A stretch of DNA of 5,513 nucleotides, taken from the NCBI GenBank assembly GCA_964363685.1, contig CAYIJG010000060.1, forward strand, positions 1 through 5,513. Reading direction: 5' to 3'. Each line of letters begins with the position of its first letter. Within the stretch, counting starts at the first letter, position 1. The stretch comes from XYD2-FULL-39-9 sp964363685. Lineage in GTDB: Bacteria; Patescibacteriota; Patescibacteriia; Magasanikbacterales; GWA2-37-8. This document shows positions 1-5,418 of this stretch, piece after piece. The notes beneath the pieces are model-generated. The model was not told the origin of the DNA. It was given only the letters and a program-made list of their open reading frames with translations, and made no database searches. A program made the position numbers and the translations under genes.

Positions 1-18
1 TAATTTTTTAATAGGCAA

Positions 19-552
19 CTACGATGCCCACGCCAAAAACATTTCCATGTTGATTATTACTTTGTCGTCTTTGGTGGCAACTTCGGGTTTGATAATTTCT
101 TTAGTCTGCATTTTTTTCAAATCATTCAAAACATTGTCAATTTCTTGGTCAGTAATTTCTTTGGCTTTGTGTTTGACTTTAACGGTAGCCAAGTCGCCAA
201 GTTTGATAGTTGGCAAGAGGGCGACAGTAGCGGTAAAGACCAAATCATTGCCCGGAGCGATTTTGGTAATAGTAATTTGAGGCATGCCGACAGTATCTAG
301 CTTGGATTCTTTGGCAGCCATAAAGAAGTTGCGCTCCACGATGCTTTGCATAGCTTCTTCGATTATTTTTATCTCCCCTACTTGTTGTTTGACCATTTCA
401 TAAGGAGCTTTGCCTGGGCGGAAGCCTTTAATAGCCGCACGCTCGGAAATACGAACAGCAGCTTCTTCTAGGTTTTTCTTATAATCTTTTGGTTCCACAG
501 TGATGGTGAGTTCTACTTGGGATTTTTCTAGCTTTTTTAGTTCATGTTTCAT
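19..552 (-). CDS. tig: Trigger factor, N-terminal part only (truncated)
   Basis: Trigger factor is the ribosome-bound chaperone that receives nascent chains at the exit tunnel. The 177-residue product has the family's ribosome-binding domain (about residues 1-115), with the ribosome-docking signature GFRPGKAP at 43-50. A helical linker follows (about 131-155, TDQEIDNVLNDLKK), and then the first strand of the PPIase domain (DDKVIINMEMF, 162-172). Full-length family members have about 430 residues, so most of the PPIase domain and the whole C-terminal chaperone domain are missing. After residue 172 the expected DG-x-P/EGG-type sequence is absent in this frame. The other two frames of the remaining bases do not restore it convincingly. 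The ATG start at 552 fits the usual N-terminus of the family, and a strong promoter lies just upstream. No Shine-Dalgarno sequence is visible. Family identity is secure. Whether the truncation is real, a frameshift or an assembly edge cannot be told, because the window begins 18 bases beyond the stop. Confidence 0.88.
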   Translation of the reverse strand: MKHELKKLEKSQVELTITVEPKDYKKNLEEAAVRISERAAIKGFRPGKAPYEMVKQQVGEIKIIEEAMQSIVERNFFMAAKESKLDTVGMPQITITKIAPGNDLVFTATVALLPTIKLGDLATVKVKHKAKEITDQEIDNVLNDLKKMQTKEIIKPEVATKDDKVIINMEMFLAWAS

Positions 553-578
553 ACAAAAGAGTAAAGAATTATTTGGGG

Positions 579-607
579 ATTTTACTTGAAAATATGGGGT
601 GTGTCAA
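579..607 (-). promoter_or_regulatory. Sigma70-type promoter of the trigger factor gene
   Basis: Reading the minus strand, a perfect -35 box TTGACA (602-607) is followed after 17 bases by the -10 box TAAAAT (579-584). Transcription would start near 572, which gives a leader of about 20 nt with no Shine-Dalgarno sequence before the ATG at 552. Sequence match and spacing are both near consensus. The promoter call is by inspection only. Confidence 0.75.
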
Positions 608-621
608 GGTATTAAAAGAAA

Positions 622-660
622 TTAAAAAGCACTCTGCTTATATAGCAAAGTGCTTTTATT
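622..660 (-). terminator. Intrinsic terminator after the GC-rich gene (bidirectional form)
   Basis: AAAAGCACT (625-633) pairs with AGTGCTTTT (649-657). After one C/A mismatch the stem continues as TGCT (635-638) with AGCA (644-647), around a five-base loop. The A-run on one side and T-run on the other make it able to act on either strand. The only gene that reads into it is the minus-strand gene at 761-1666, so that is its likely job. It also separates that gene from the trigger factor promoter at 579-607. Confidence 0.75.
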
Positions 661-668
661 AAAATTAA

Positions 669-725
669 CACATGGCTCTCGCTATAGGTACAAAATTTAT
701 AACCATAGCGAGTAGGAACCATGTG
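669..725. repeat. Long imperfect inverted repeat in the 3' region of the GC-rich gene
   Basis: CACATGG (669-675) is complementary to CCATGTG (719-725), and CTCGCTAT (678-685) to ATAGCGAG (705-712). The arms differ by a short asymmetric internal loop (2 against 6 bases). A further three pairs can form towards the AT-rich centre. As minus-strand RNA this makes a long hairpin starting about 36 bases past the stop codon at 761, followed by a weak T-rich stretch and then the better terminator at 622-660. It may be part of a tandem terminator, an mRNA-stabilising 3' structure, or the trace of an inserted element. The sequence does not decide between these. Confidence 0.7.
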
Positions 726-760
726 CGAGCGTGTCCCTACCTTAACTCTTCTTTCCCGAA

Positions 761-1666
761 CTAGTTGAAGTAGTCCGGGTGGCGGTAGGCGGGAATGATG
801 CCGCCCTTGAGGAACGACATCTCTGGATCGATGCCCAGCAAAACGGCGAAGTAGCTCTGCCGAACAAACTTCGTCCCAAGCTTGTTCACGTGACGGAGGT
901 GGCCATCGGGGTCGACATTCCGATCAGGCACTTTCCAGATCCTGACGCCACCACCTCGAGGGAGGATGGGTGCGATACACGAACCGAACATCCGAACGAG
1001 TTGGATTAGTGGGATGATTTCTTCAACACCCGCATTGTTGTAGGTGTAAAAGTTCTTACCACTGTCCCAAGCTTCCGCCACGGACTTGATCTGCGCCTCT
1101 TTGCGAGGCGCAGCGTTTCGAAAGTCGAAGTTGCCCGCCTGCCCAAGCGCCTCGAGATCCCACATGGCGAAAGTGTTGGTGATTCGACCCTGCATGACCG
1201 ACTCGGTCAATTCGGTAATCGCGAGGCCAGCTACCTTCGCGCCAGCTTCCACGGCACTGACTAGATCCTCAGCCGCTTCCGACGTGAAGTAGGCTTCGGC
1301 TTCCTTTGAGAGCACGATGCCATAGTCGCAACCGGAACGCAAAAGCTTGACCATGCCGTAGTTGAGGATACCGACGAACATGTCACCACCGTGACGTACC
1401 TCGTGCACGAGCACGCTCTTGTTCCACCCACGGGCCTTGATGGCTTCGCGCAGCTTGCCCGCGGTTTCGCCACAGTCCTTCTGGGTGTAAGCCTCATCCA
1501 TGGGGACGAGGATCAACACTCGAGAAACAAACTGGCGTCCCTGGACGCTGACAGAGAGCATCCGCTCTATACTTGCAAGCGCCAGAGCGACGGCGTTGTC
1601 CACGAGACGAGACTCGAGGGCAAAGCAACGCAAAAGCGCGCCGACCTTCTTTGAGTCAAGCAACAT
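761..1666 (-). CDS. Uncharacterised GC-rich protein, possible GT-A-like fold
   Basis: I do not recognise this 301-residue protein as a named family. No signal peptide or membrane segment is visible. Some features resemble a family 2-like (GT-A) glycosyltransferase core. There is an early beta strand (SRVLILVPMDE, 48-58) and a GGDMFVGILNYGMVKLLRSG helix (93-112) leading into CDYGIVLS (113-120), where GT2 enzymes usually carry the DxD metal motif. A segment TNTFAMWDLEALGQAGNFD (163-181) resembles the acceptor-side region before a Gly-rich turn. No DxD is present at the expected place (SKEAEAY instead), so catalysis by that mechanism is doubtful. The C-terminal third has a conspicuous PRGGG (236-240). 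The ATG start is supported by GGAG seven bases upstream. Base composition differs sharply from the neighbours (36 G+C of 60 at 1081-1140). It has its own promoter, leader and terminator. The coding call is firm. The fold suggestion is weak. Confidence 0.85.
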   Translation of the reverse strand: MLLDSKKVGALLRCFALESRLVDNAVALALASIERMLSVSVQGRQFVSRVLILVPMDEAYTQKDCGETAGKLREAIKARGWNKSVLVHEVRHGGDMFVGILNYGMVKLLRSGCDYGIVLSKEAEAYFTSEAAEDLVSAVEAGAKVAGLAITELTESVMQGRITNTFAMWDLEALGQAGNFDFRNAAPRKEAQIKSVAEAWDSGKNFYTYNNAGVEEIIPLIQLVRMFGSCIAPILPRGGGVRIWKVPDRNVDPDGHLRHVNKLGTKFVRQSYFAVLLGIDPEMSFLKGGIIPAYRHPDYFN

Positions 1667-1777
1667 GATGTATCTCCAGATTGGTGAGCCCTCGGGGTTG
1701 AATTCCCCTTGGGCACTCTGTTGACAACACCCCCTTAAAGAGAGGGCACTTCGTTACGTGTTTTTACTGCACGTAAC
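1667..1777 (-). promoter_or_regulatory. Structured 5' leader of the GC-rich gene
   Basis: A start near 1776 predicted from the promoter gives a leader of about 110 nt. It opens with a perfect 8-bp dyad, GTTACGTG (1770-1777) against CACGTAAC (1753-1760), with a nine-base A-rich loop, placed almost exactly at the transcript's 5' end. Closer to the gene, GCCC-AA-GGGG pairs with CCCC-GA-GGGC (1688-1714), two four-pair helices either side of a purine internal loop. A CCCT/AGGG pairing and a self-complementary GTTGTCAAC lie between them. The Shine-Dalgarno site sits just outside the last stem. There is no intrinsic terminator with a T-run inside the leader, so a translational or stability role is more likely than attenuation. 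I do not recognise it as a known riboswitch class. Confidence 0.5.
1674..1677 (-). promoter_or_regulatory. Shine-Dalgarno site of the GC-rich gene
   Basis: GGAG on the minus strand lies seven bases before the ATG at 1666, an ideal spacing, and it fixes the start codon. It is the only convincing ribosome binding site in the window. The trigger factor, hppA and M23 genes show none. Confidence 0.75.
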
Positions 1778-1782
1778 ACAAA

Positions 1783-1811
1783 ACTTTACTATAATAATGG
1801 CCTTTTGTCAA
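1783..1811 (-). promoter_or_regulatory. Sigma70-type promoter of the GC-rich gene
   Basis: On the minus strand a perfect TTGACA (1806-1811) is followed after 17 bases by TAAAGT (1783-1788). Transcription would begin near 1776, at the first base of the leader's dyad hairpin. The promoter lies directly downstream of the hppA terminator, so the gene is transcribed independently of hppA. Confidence 0.7.
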
Positions 1812-1827
1812 GGCTATTATCGTTAAT

Positions 1828-1863
1828 TTAAAAAGAAGACCCGTTTTGAGGCCTTCTTTTTAA
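1828..1863 (-). terminator. Intrinsic terminator of hppA
   Basis: TTAAAAAGAAG (1828-1838) pairs perfectly with CTTCTTTTTAA (1853-1863). Read on the minus strand, three further inner pairs (one G-T wobble) extend the stem, and the T-run forms its 3' arm. It begins 37 bases after the hppA stop codon. A weaker AT-only hairpin (GTTTAA 1867-1872 with TTAAAC 1879-1884) lies between the two. The symmetry would also allow action on the plus strand, but no plus-strand gene reads into it. Confidence 0.8.
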
Positions 1864-1900
1864 TCTGTTTAAATCAAATTAAACCGGTGTAATCAGTGTT

Positions 1901-3886
1901 TTACTTTATGAGTAATCCTACGATCAACAGTGCGACAATATTTGCCACCTTAATCATTGGGTTGATAGCCGGGCCAGCAGTATCCTTGTATGGATCACCA
2001 ACTGTGTCGCCAGTGACAGCTGCTTGATGTGCAAAGGAGCCTTTGCCACCGTAGTTTCCTTTTTCAATATATTTTTTGGCATTGTCCCAAGCGCCACCAC
2101 CGGTTGTCATTGAAATAGCAACGAATAACCCAGTGACGATAGTACCGATAAGCAAACCGCCCAAAGCTTCTACACCCAAGAGCCAGCCAACTAAGATTGG
2201 GGCAAGAATAGGAATAAGAGCTGGAAGAACCATTTGGTCAATAGCACCTTTGGTGACGATATCAACCGCTTTGCCGTAGTCTGGCTTGTTAGTTCTCTCC
2301 ATTATACCTGGAATTTCTCGGAATTGTCGGCGAACCTCTTCTACTACTTTACCTGCCACTTTTCCAACAGACTCCATTAGCATGGAACCAAATAGATATG
2401 GAAGCAAACCGCCAATAAAGAGGCCGGCCAAGACCTTGGGATCATTGATAAGAAATTGTACTGAATCAGGAAGCTTGTGCGTATAGTCTGCAAAAAGCAC
2501 CAGTGATGCAAGGCCAGCGCTAGCAATCGCATAGCCTTTGGTTACCGCCTTGGTCGTATTGCCAACTGCATCTAGTTTATCGGTAATCTCACGAACGTTT
2601 TCTGGAAGTTCACTCATTTCCGCGATACCACCAGCATTGTCGGTAATTGGTCCGTAAGCATCAATTGTAACGATAATCCCAGCCAGCGACAACATACTCA
2701 TCGCGGCGATTGCGATGCCGTATAAACCAGCGAGCCAATAAGTAGAAAGAATGGCAGCCACAATAAACATAACAGGCCAAGCGGTGGATCTCATAGATAC
2801 AGCCAGTCCCGCAATCACGTTGGTGCCGTGTCCTGTCTCACTCGCTTTAGCAATTTGTTTTACCGGCGCATATTCGGTAGAAGTATAGTATTCAGTAATC
2901 CAAACCATAATCGCAGCTAAGGCCAAACCAATTACTGAGGCTAAGTAAATTTTATTGACACTGTAGCCTTCTAAGCCACTCATAAGCCATTTGGTAATTG
3001 GGTAGAAAAGGACAAGTGAAATTATTCCGGAAGCTGCCAAACCTTTATATAAAGAGTTCATTATATGTTGAGTCTTGCCTAAGCGGATAAAGAAGGTGCC
3101 AAGGATTGAAGCAATTATAGAAGCGCCACCCAAGATCAAAGGATAGATAAGCGCCTTTTCATTTCCTACAAAAAGTAAACCGCCTAGCACCATAGTGGCA
3201 ATAGCAGTCACAGCGTAGGTCTCAAACAAGTCAGCGGCCATACCAGCGCAATCACCCACATTATCTCCAACATTGTCAGCAATTACCGCTGGGTTGCGTG
3301 GATCATCTTCGGGAATGCCTTTTTCCACCTTACCCACGAGGTCTGCTCCCACATCTGCGGCTTTAGTGAATATTCCACCACCGATTCTGGCAAAAACAGA
3401 AATAAGACTACCACCAAAAGCCAGGCCAATTAGAGCTGATAAATCTTTTGTTAGTAAATAAAAAACAGAAACGCCGAGCAATCCCAAACCAACTACAAAC
3501 AAACCAGTGATAGATCCTCCGCGTACAGCCACATTCAAAGCCTCTTTCATACCAGTCTTAGCTGCTTCAGCAGTTTTGATATTAGCTCGTACGGAAACAC
3601 TCATACCGATGATTCCCGCCAAACCAGAAAGCACAGCGCCAACCATAAAACCTACAGCTGTGAGCCAATTTACCCCAAATCCGAGTAAAATAAAAACAAC
3701 AACTGCTACCATAGCAATGGTGCGGTATTGTCTGCCCAAGTAAGCGTTAGCGCCTTCTTGAATAGCTTTGGCAATCGCTTTCATGCGATCATCTCCGGCT
3801 GGTTGTTTGTTTATCCAGCTAATTAAAATAACCCCGTAAATTATTGCCAAAACCGCTGGCAATATGGCGTAGAGGAACACTGACAT
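1901..3886 (-). CDS. hppA: K+-independent H+-translocating membrane pyrophosphatase
   Basis: This integral membrane pump hydrolyses pyrophosphate on the cytoplasmic side and exports protons, recovering energy from biosynthetic PPi. The 661 residues match the usual bacterial length. The whole chain is a series of hydrophobic helices, beginning MSVFLYAILPAVLAIIYGVI. The substrate-binding signatures are intact: DVGADLVGKVE (178-188), the Asp-rich stretch from DDPRNP at 194 to NVGD at 212, TIDAYGPITDNAGG (407-420) and GDTVGDPYKDTAGPAINPM (626-644). GNTTKAVTKGYA (442-453) carries Lys446 and Thr449, where K+-dependent enzymes have Ala and Gly. This is the established mark of the K+-independent class, which pumps H+ and not Na+. 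The gene is complete, with its own promoter, a hairpin leader and a terminator. It diverges from the M23 peptidase gene. No Shine-Dalgarno sequence precedes the ATG. Function is assigned from family knowledge. Confidence 0.97.
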   Translation of the reverse strand: MSVFLYAILPAVLAIIYGVILISWINKQPAGDDRMKAIAKAIQEGANAYLGRQYRTIAMVAVVVFILLGFGVNWLTAVGFMVGAVLSGLAGIIGMSVSVRANIKTAEAAKTGMKEALNVAVRGGSITGLFVVGLGLLGVSVFYLLTKDLSALIGLAFGGSLISVFARIGGGIFTKAADVGADLVGKVEKGIPEDDPRNPAVIADNVGDNVGDCAGMAADLFETYAVTAIATMVLGGLLFVGNEKALIYPLILGGASIIASILGTFFIRLGKTQHIMNSLYKGLAASGIISLVLFYPITKWLMSGLEGYSVNKIYLASVIGLALAAIMVWITEYYTSTEYAPVKQIAKASETGHGTNVIAGLAVSMRSTAWPVMFIVAAILSTYWLAGLYGIAIAAMSMLSLAGIIVTIDAYGPITDNAGGIAEMSELPENVREITDKLDAVGNTTKAVTKGYAIASAGLASLVLFADYTHKLPDSVQFLINDPKVLAGLFIGGLLPYLFGSMLMESVGKVAGKVVEEVRRQFREIPGIMERTNKPDYGKAVDIVTKGAIDQMVLPALIPILAPILVGWLLGVEALGGLLIGTIVTGLFVAISMTTGGGAWDNAKKYIEKGNYGGKGSFAHQAAVTGDTVGDPYKDTAGPAINPMIKVANIVALLIVGLLIK

Positions 3887-3910
3887 AGTTAAGTGTTAAT
3901 TAATTAAGTC

Positions 3911-3944
3911 CCTGGATTATCCGTAAATTCGGATGCATCCAAGG
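3911..3944 (-). promoter_or_regulatory. Hairpin in the hppA leader
   Basis: On the minus strand CCTTGGAT (3937-3944) pairs with ATCCAGGG (3909-3916 region) through eight pairs including one G-U. After a small internal loop, TCCG pairs with CGGA around an AATTTA loop. It falls within the predicted 66-nt hppA leader and ends about 22 bases before the start codon. The intervening bases are AT-only (TTAATTAATTAA). There is no T-run after it on the minus strand, so it is not a terminator for that direction. Its role is unknown. An mRNA-stabilising or regulatory structure is the simplest reading. Confidence 0.5.
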
Positions 3945-3973
3945 TTGTTTTAATCAATATGATATGCTAATAT
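3945..3973 (+). promoter_or_regulatory. Possible promoter of the LysM/M23 peptidase gene
   Basis: TTGTTT (3945-3950) is followed after 17 bases by TAATAT (3968-3973), preceded by TG in the extended -10 position (TGCTAATAT). Each box is only a partial match. A start near 3980 would leave a leader of about 13 nt. It is physically interleaved with the hppA promoter on the other strand. Confidence 0.4.
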
Positions 3974-3987
3974 ATCGTTTGCGTCAA
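3959..3987 (-). promoter_or_regulatory. Sigma70-type promoter of hppA
   Basis: The minus strand shows TTGACG (3982-3987), one mismatch to consensus, then 17 bases and TATCAT (3959-3964), also one mismatch. Transcription would start near 3952. The -35 box ends five bases before the start codon of the divergent peptidase gene, so the two control regions overlap. Confidence 0.7.
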
Positions 3988-3992
3988 GCAAT

Positions 3993-5312
3993 ATGCACTA
4001 CAAAATATTACTAAAAACCCTAAAGGTTTTGATATATGTAAAGAGGCTATTTTGGTGGTTTGGGGCCAAGATTTCTTTTGTTTTAGCCAAGATCTTCTCA
4101 CCCTTATGGCGGTTTGTTGGTTTTGTCCACTATAAAGTTAACTATTTCTTTAAAAAAATCGCTAACGTTAGCGGTTTTGATGGACGTTTGGTAAAAAGAG
4201 ACAATTTACAGATTGTAATTTTCTTAATTTTGGTAGTGGTAGCCTTGCCTCAAACCAAGCTTTATGCTAAAAAAAACATTGGTGTTCCTGGCCAAAGGAC
4301 AGTTGCCTATTCTCTAACACCATCTGATGAAGATTATGCGGTGGAAGAGGTGACAGCCAATGTGGGCACAACTGAAATTGAAAGTAGTAATGTTTCTGCT
4401 TGGAAAACTGGCGCTATTCGGCAAGATGAGTCAATGCGAGCAAGTTTGGACAGTATGGAACTGGGTGCGGTGGTTGCCGGAGGCTCGGCTTTGTCTAAGC
4501 CGACAATCTTGTCTGGCGTCTCTGTAAATGGTGGTAGAGAAGACATCGTTGAATATGTTGTTGAAGCTGGCGATTCTTTGGGAAGTATAGCTGTGCAATT
4601 TCAGGTTAGTATAAATACAATTTTGTGGGAAAATAATTTAGGGATCAATTCTTATTTACATCCTGGCGATAAGTTGAGAATTCTGCCAGTTACTGGTTTG
4701 GGTCATGTTATAAAACGAGGTGATACTTTAAATAAAATCGCTAGCTTATATTCAGCTACAGTGGCAGATATTGTTAAGCAGAATAAATTAAAAGAAGACG
4801 GCTCTGACTTGGTAGCTGGAGAAAAAATTATTATTCCAAACGGTGTAAAAGTTGCTACACCAAGAGCGCCAACGGTCTCACCGAAAACTATTGGAAGAAT
4901 TGCAACCCCACCTTCTTCTAGACAAAATCCAAGCGCGTCAGGCTTTGTTTGGCCAAGCGGAACGAGACTGATGACGCAGTATTTCACTTGGAAACACCAC
5001 GGCATTGATATTGCTGGTGGAAGTTTCGCCACCCCTAATTACGCGGCCAAAGCTGGTGTGGTTGAAAAATCACAATGTGGTTGGAACTCAGGTTATGGTT
5101 GTGTCGTTATCATTGATCATGGCGGTGGAATAAAGACGCTCTACGGTCACAACTCTCGCTTGCTTGTTAGTGTCGGTGATCAGGTAGAGGCTGGGCAAAC
5201 AATTGGGATGATGGGGAACACTGGCAATGTTCGTGGTCGCACGGGTATTCATTTGCATTTTGAAGTTTGGATAAACGGTGCTCGCACTAACCCATTCCAG
5301 TTTGTAAAGTAG
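3993..5312 (+). CDS. Membrane-anchored LysM/M23 (LytM-type) metallopeptidase
   Basis: This predicted zinc endopeptidase cleaves peptide cross-links of peptidoglycan and should act outside the cytoplasmic membrane. Residues 1-55 are rich in Lys/Arg, Trp, Phe and Tyr. A membrane segment follows at 72-87 (LQIVIFLILVVVALPQ), acting as an anchor or uncleaved signal. A variable linker (about 90-185) leads to LysM 1 (187-232, EYVVEAGDSLGSIA) and LysM 2 (237-283, GHVIKRGDTLNKIA), which bind glycan strands. A Pro/Ser/Thr linker (288-317) precedes the M23 domain (318-437). Its zinc and catalytic residues are all present: His335 and Asp339 (HHGID), His386 (LYGHNS) and His420/His422 (HLH). Cys362 and Cys370 bracket a GWNSGYG segment and could form a disulfide. 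With all ligands conserved it is likely active and not a degenerate EnvC/NlpD-type activator. The ATG is the only start before an in-frame stop at 3960. No Shine-Dalgarno sequence is seen. Confidence 0.94.
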   Translation: MHYKILLKTLKVLIYVKRLFWWFGAKISFVLAKIFSPLWRFVGFVHYKVNYFFKKIANVSGFDGRLVKRDNLQIVIFLILVVVALPQTKLYAKKNIGVPGQRTVAYSLTPSDEDYAVEEVTANVGTTEIESSNVSAWKTGAIRQDESMRASLDSMELGAVVAGGSALSKPTILSGVSVNGGREDIVEYVVEAGDSLGSIAVQFQVSINTILWENNLGINSYLHPGDKLRILPVTGLGHVIKRGDTLNKIASLYSATVADIVKQNKLKEDGSDLVAGEKIIIPNGVKVATPRAPTVSPKTIGRIATPPSSRQNPSASGFVWPSGTRLMTQYFTWKHHGIDIAGGSFATPNYAAKAGVVEKSQCGWNSGYGCVVIIDHGGGIKTLYGHNSRLLVSVGDQVEAGQTIGMMGNTGNVRGRTGIHLHFEVWINGARTNPFQFVK

Positions 5313-5338
5313 ACGAATATTTGTTAAGATTGTTAACG

Positions 5339-5410
5339 ATTGTCATCCTGAACTCGTTTCAGGATCTCATAAATAACAGTGGGATGCCGAAACAAGTTCG
5401 GCATGACAAT
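5339..5410. repeat. Inverted pair of a 28-base hairpin repeat unit
   Basis: A unit starting TGTCATCCTGAAC (5341-5368) recurs in inverse orientation at 5381-5408, matching at 22 of 28 bases. Each copy folds on itself: ATCCTGAA with TTCAGGAT (5345-5365), and ATGCCGAA with TTCGGCAT (5384-5404), each an 8-bp perfect stem with a five-base loop. The outer ends ATTGTCAT (5339-5346) and ATGACAAT (5403-5410) are perfect inverted repeats, so the whole 72 bases can also fold as one element. Four of the six differences are compensatory within the stems. It lies 26 bases after the peptidase stop codon and has no T-run. It looks like a REP- or MITE-like intergenic repeat and not an intrinsic terminator. 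Confidence 0.8.
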
Positions 5411-5418
5411 TCTATAAC

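Noticed and set aside
779..1654. Plus-strand and alternative-frame open reading frames opposite the GC-rich gene.
   Set aside because: High G+C removes stop codons from all frames. The translations are low-complexity, have no ribosome binding sites and lack family features, while the minus-strand frame has promoter, Shine-Dalgarno site and terminator.
1656..1730. A possible GTG-started upstream reading frame of 24 codons in the leader of the GC-rich gene, overlapping its start codon.
   Set aside because: The start is GTG or TTG with a G-run directly against it instead of at proper spacing, no protein features are visible, and the region is better explained by RNA structure.
1721..1749. A plus-strand TTGACA at 1721-1726 that could be a -35 box.
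   Set aside because: No -10 box lies 16-18 bases on (the sequence is GC-rich there), no plus-strand gene follows, and the match is part of a self-complementary GTTGACAAC.
2076..3743. Several short plus-strand open reading frames opposite hppA.
   Set aside because: They are antisense shadows of a fully conserved pyrophosphatase gene.
4160..4173. A perfect 14-base palindrome CGCTAACGTTAGCG within the M23 gene.
   Set aside because: A palindrome of this length is expected about once in a few such windows by chance, and it lies inside a well-supported coding region.
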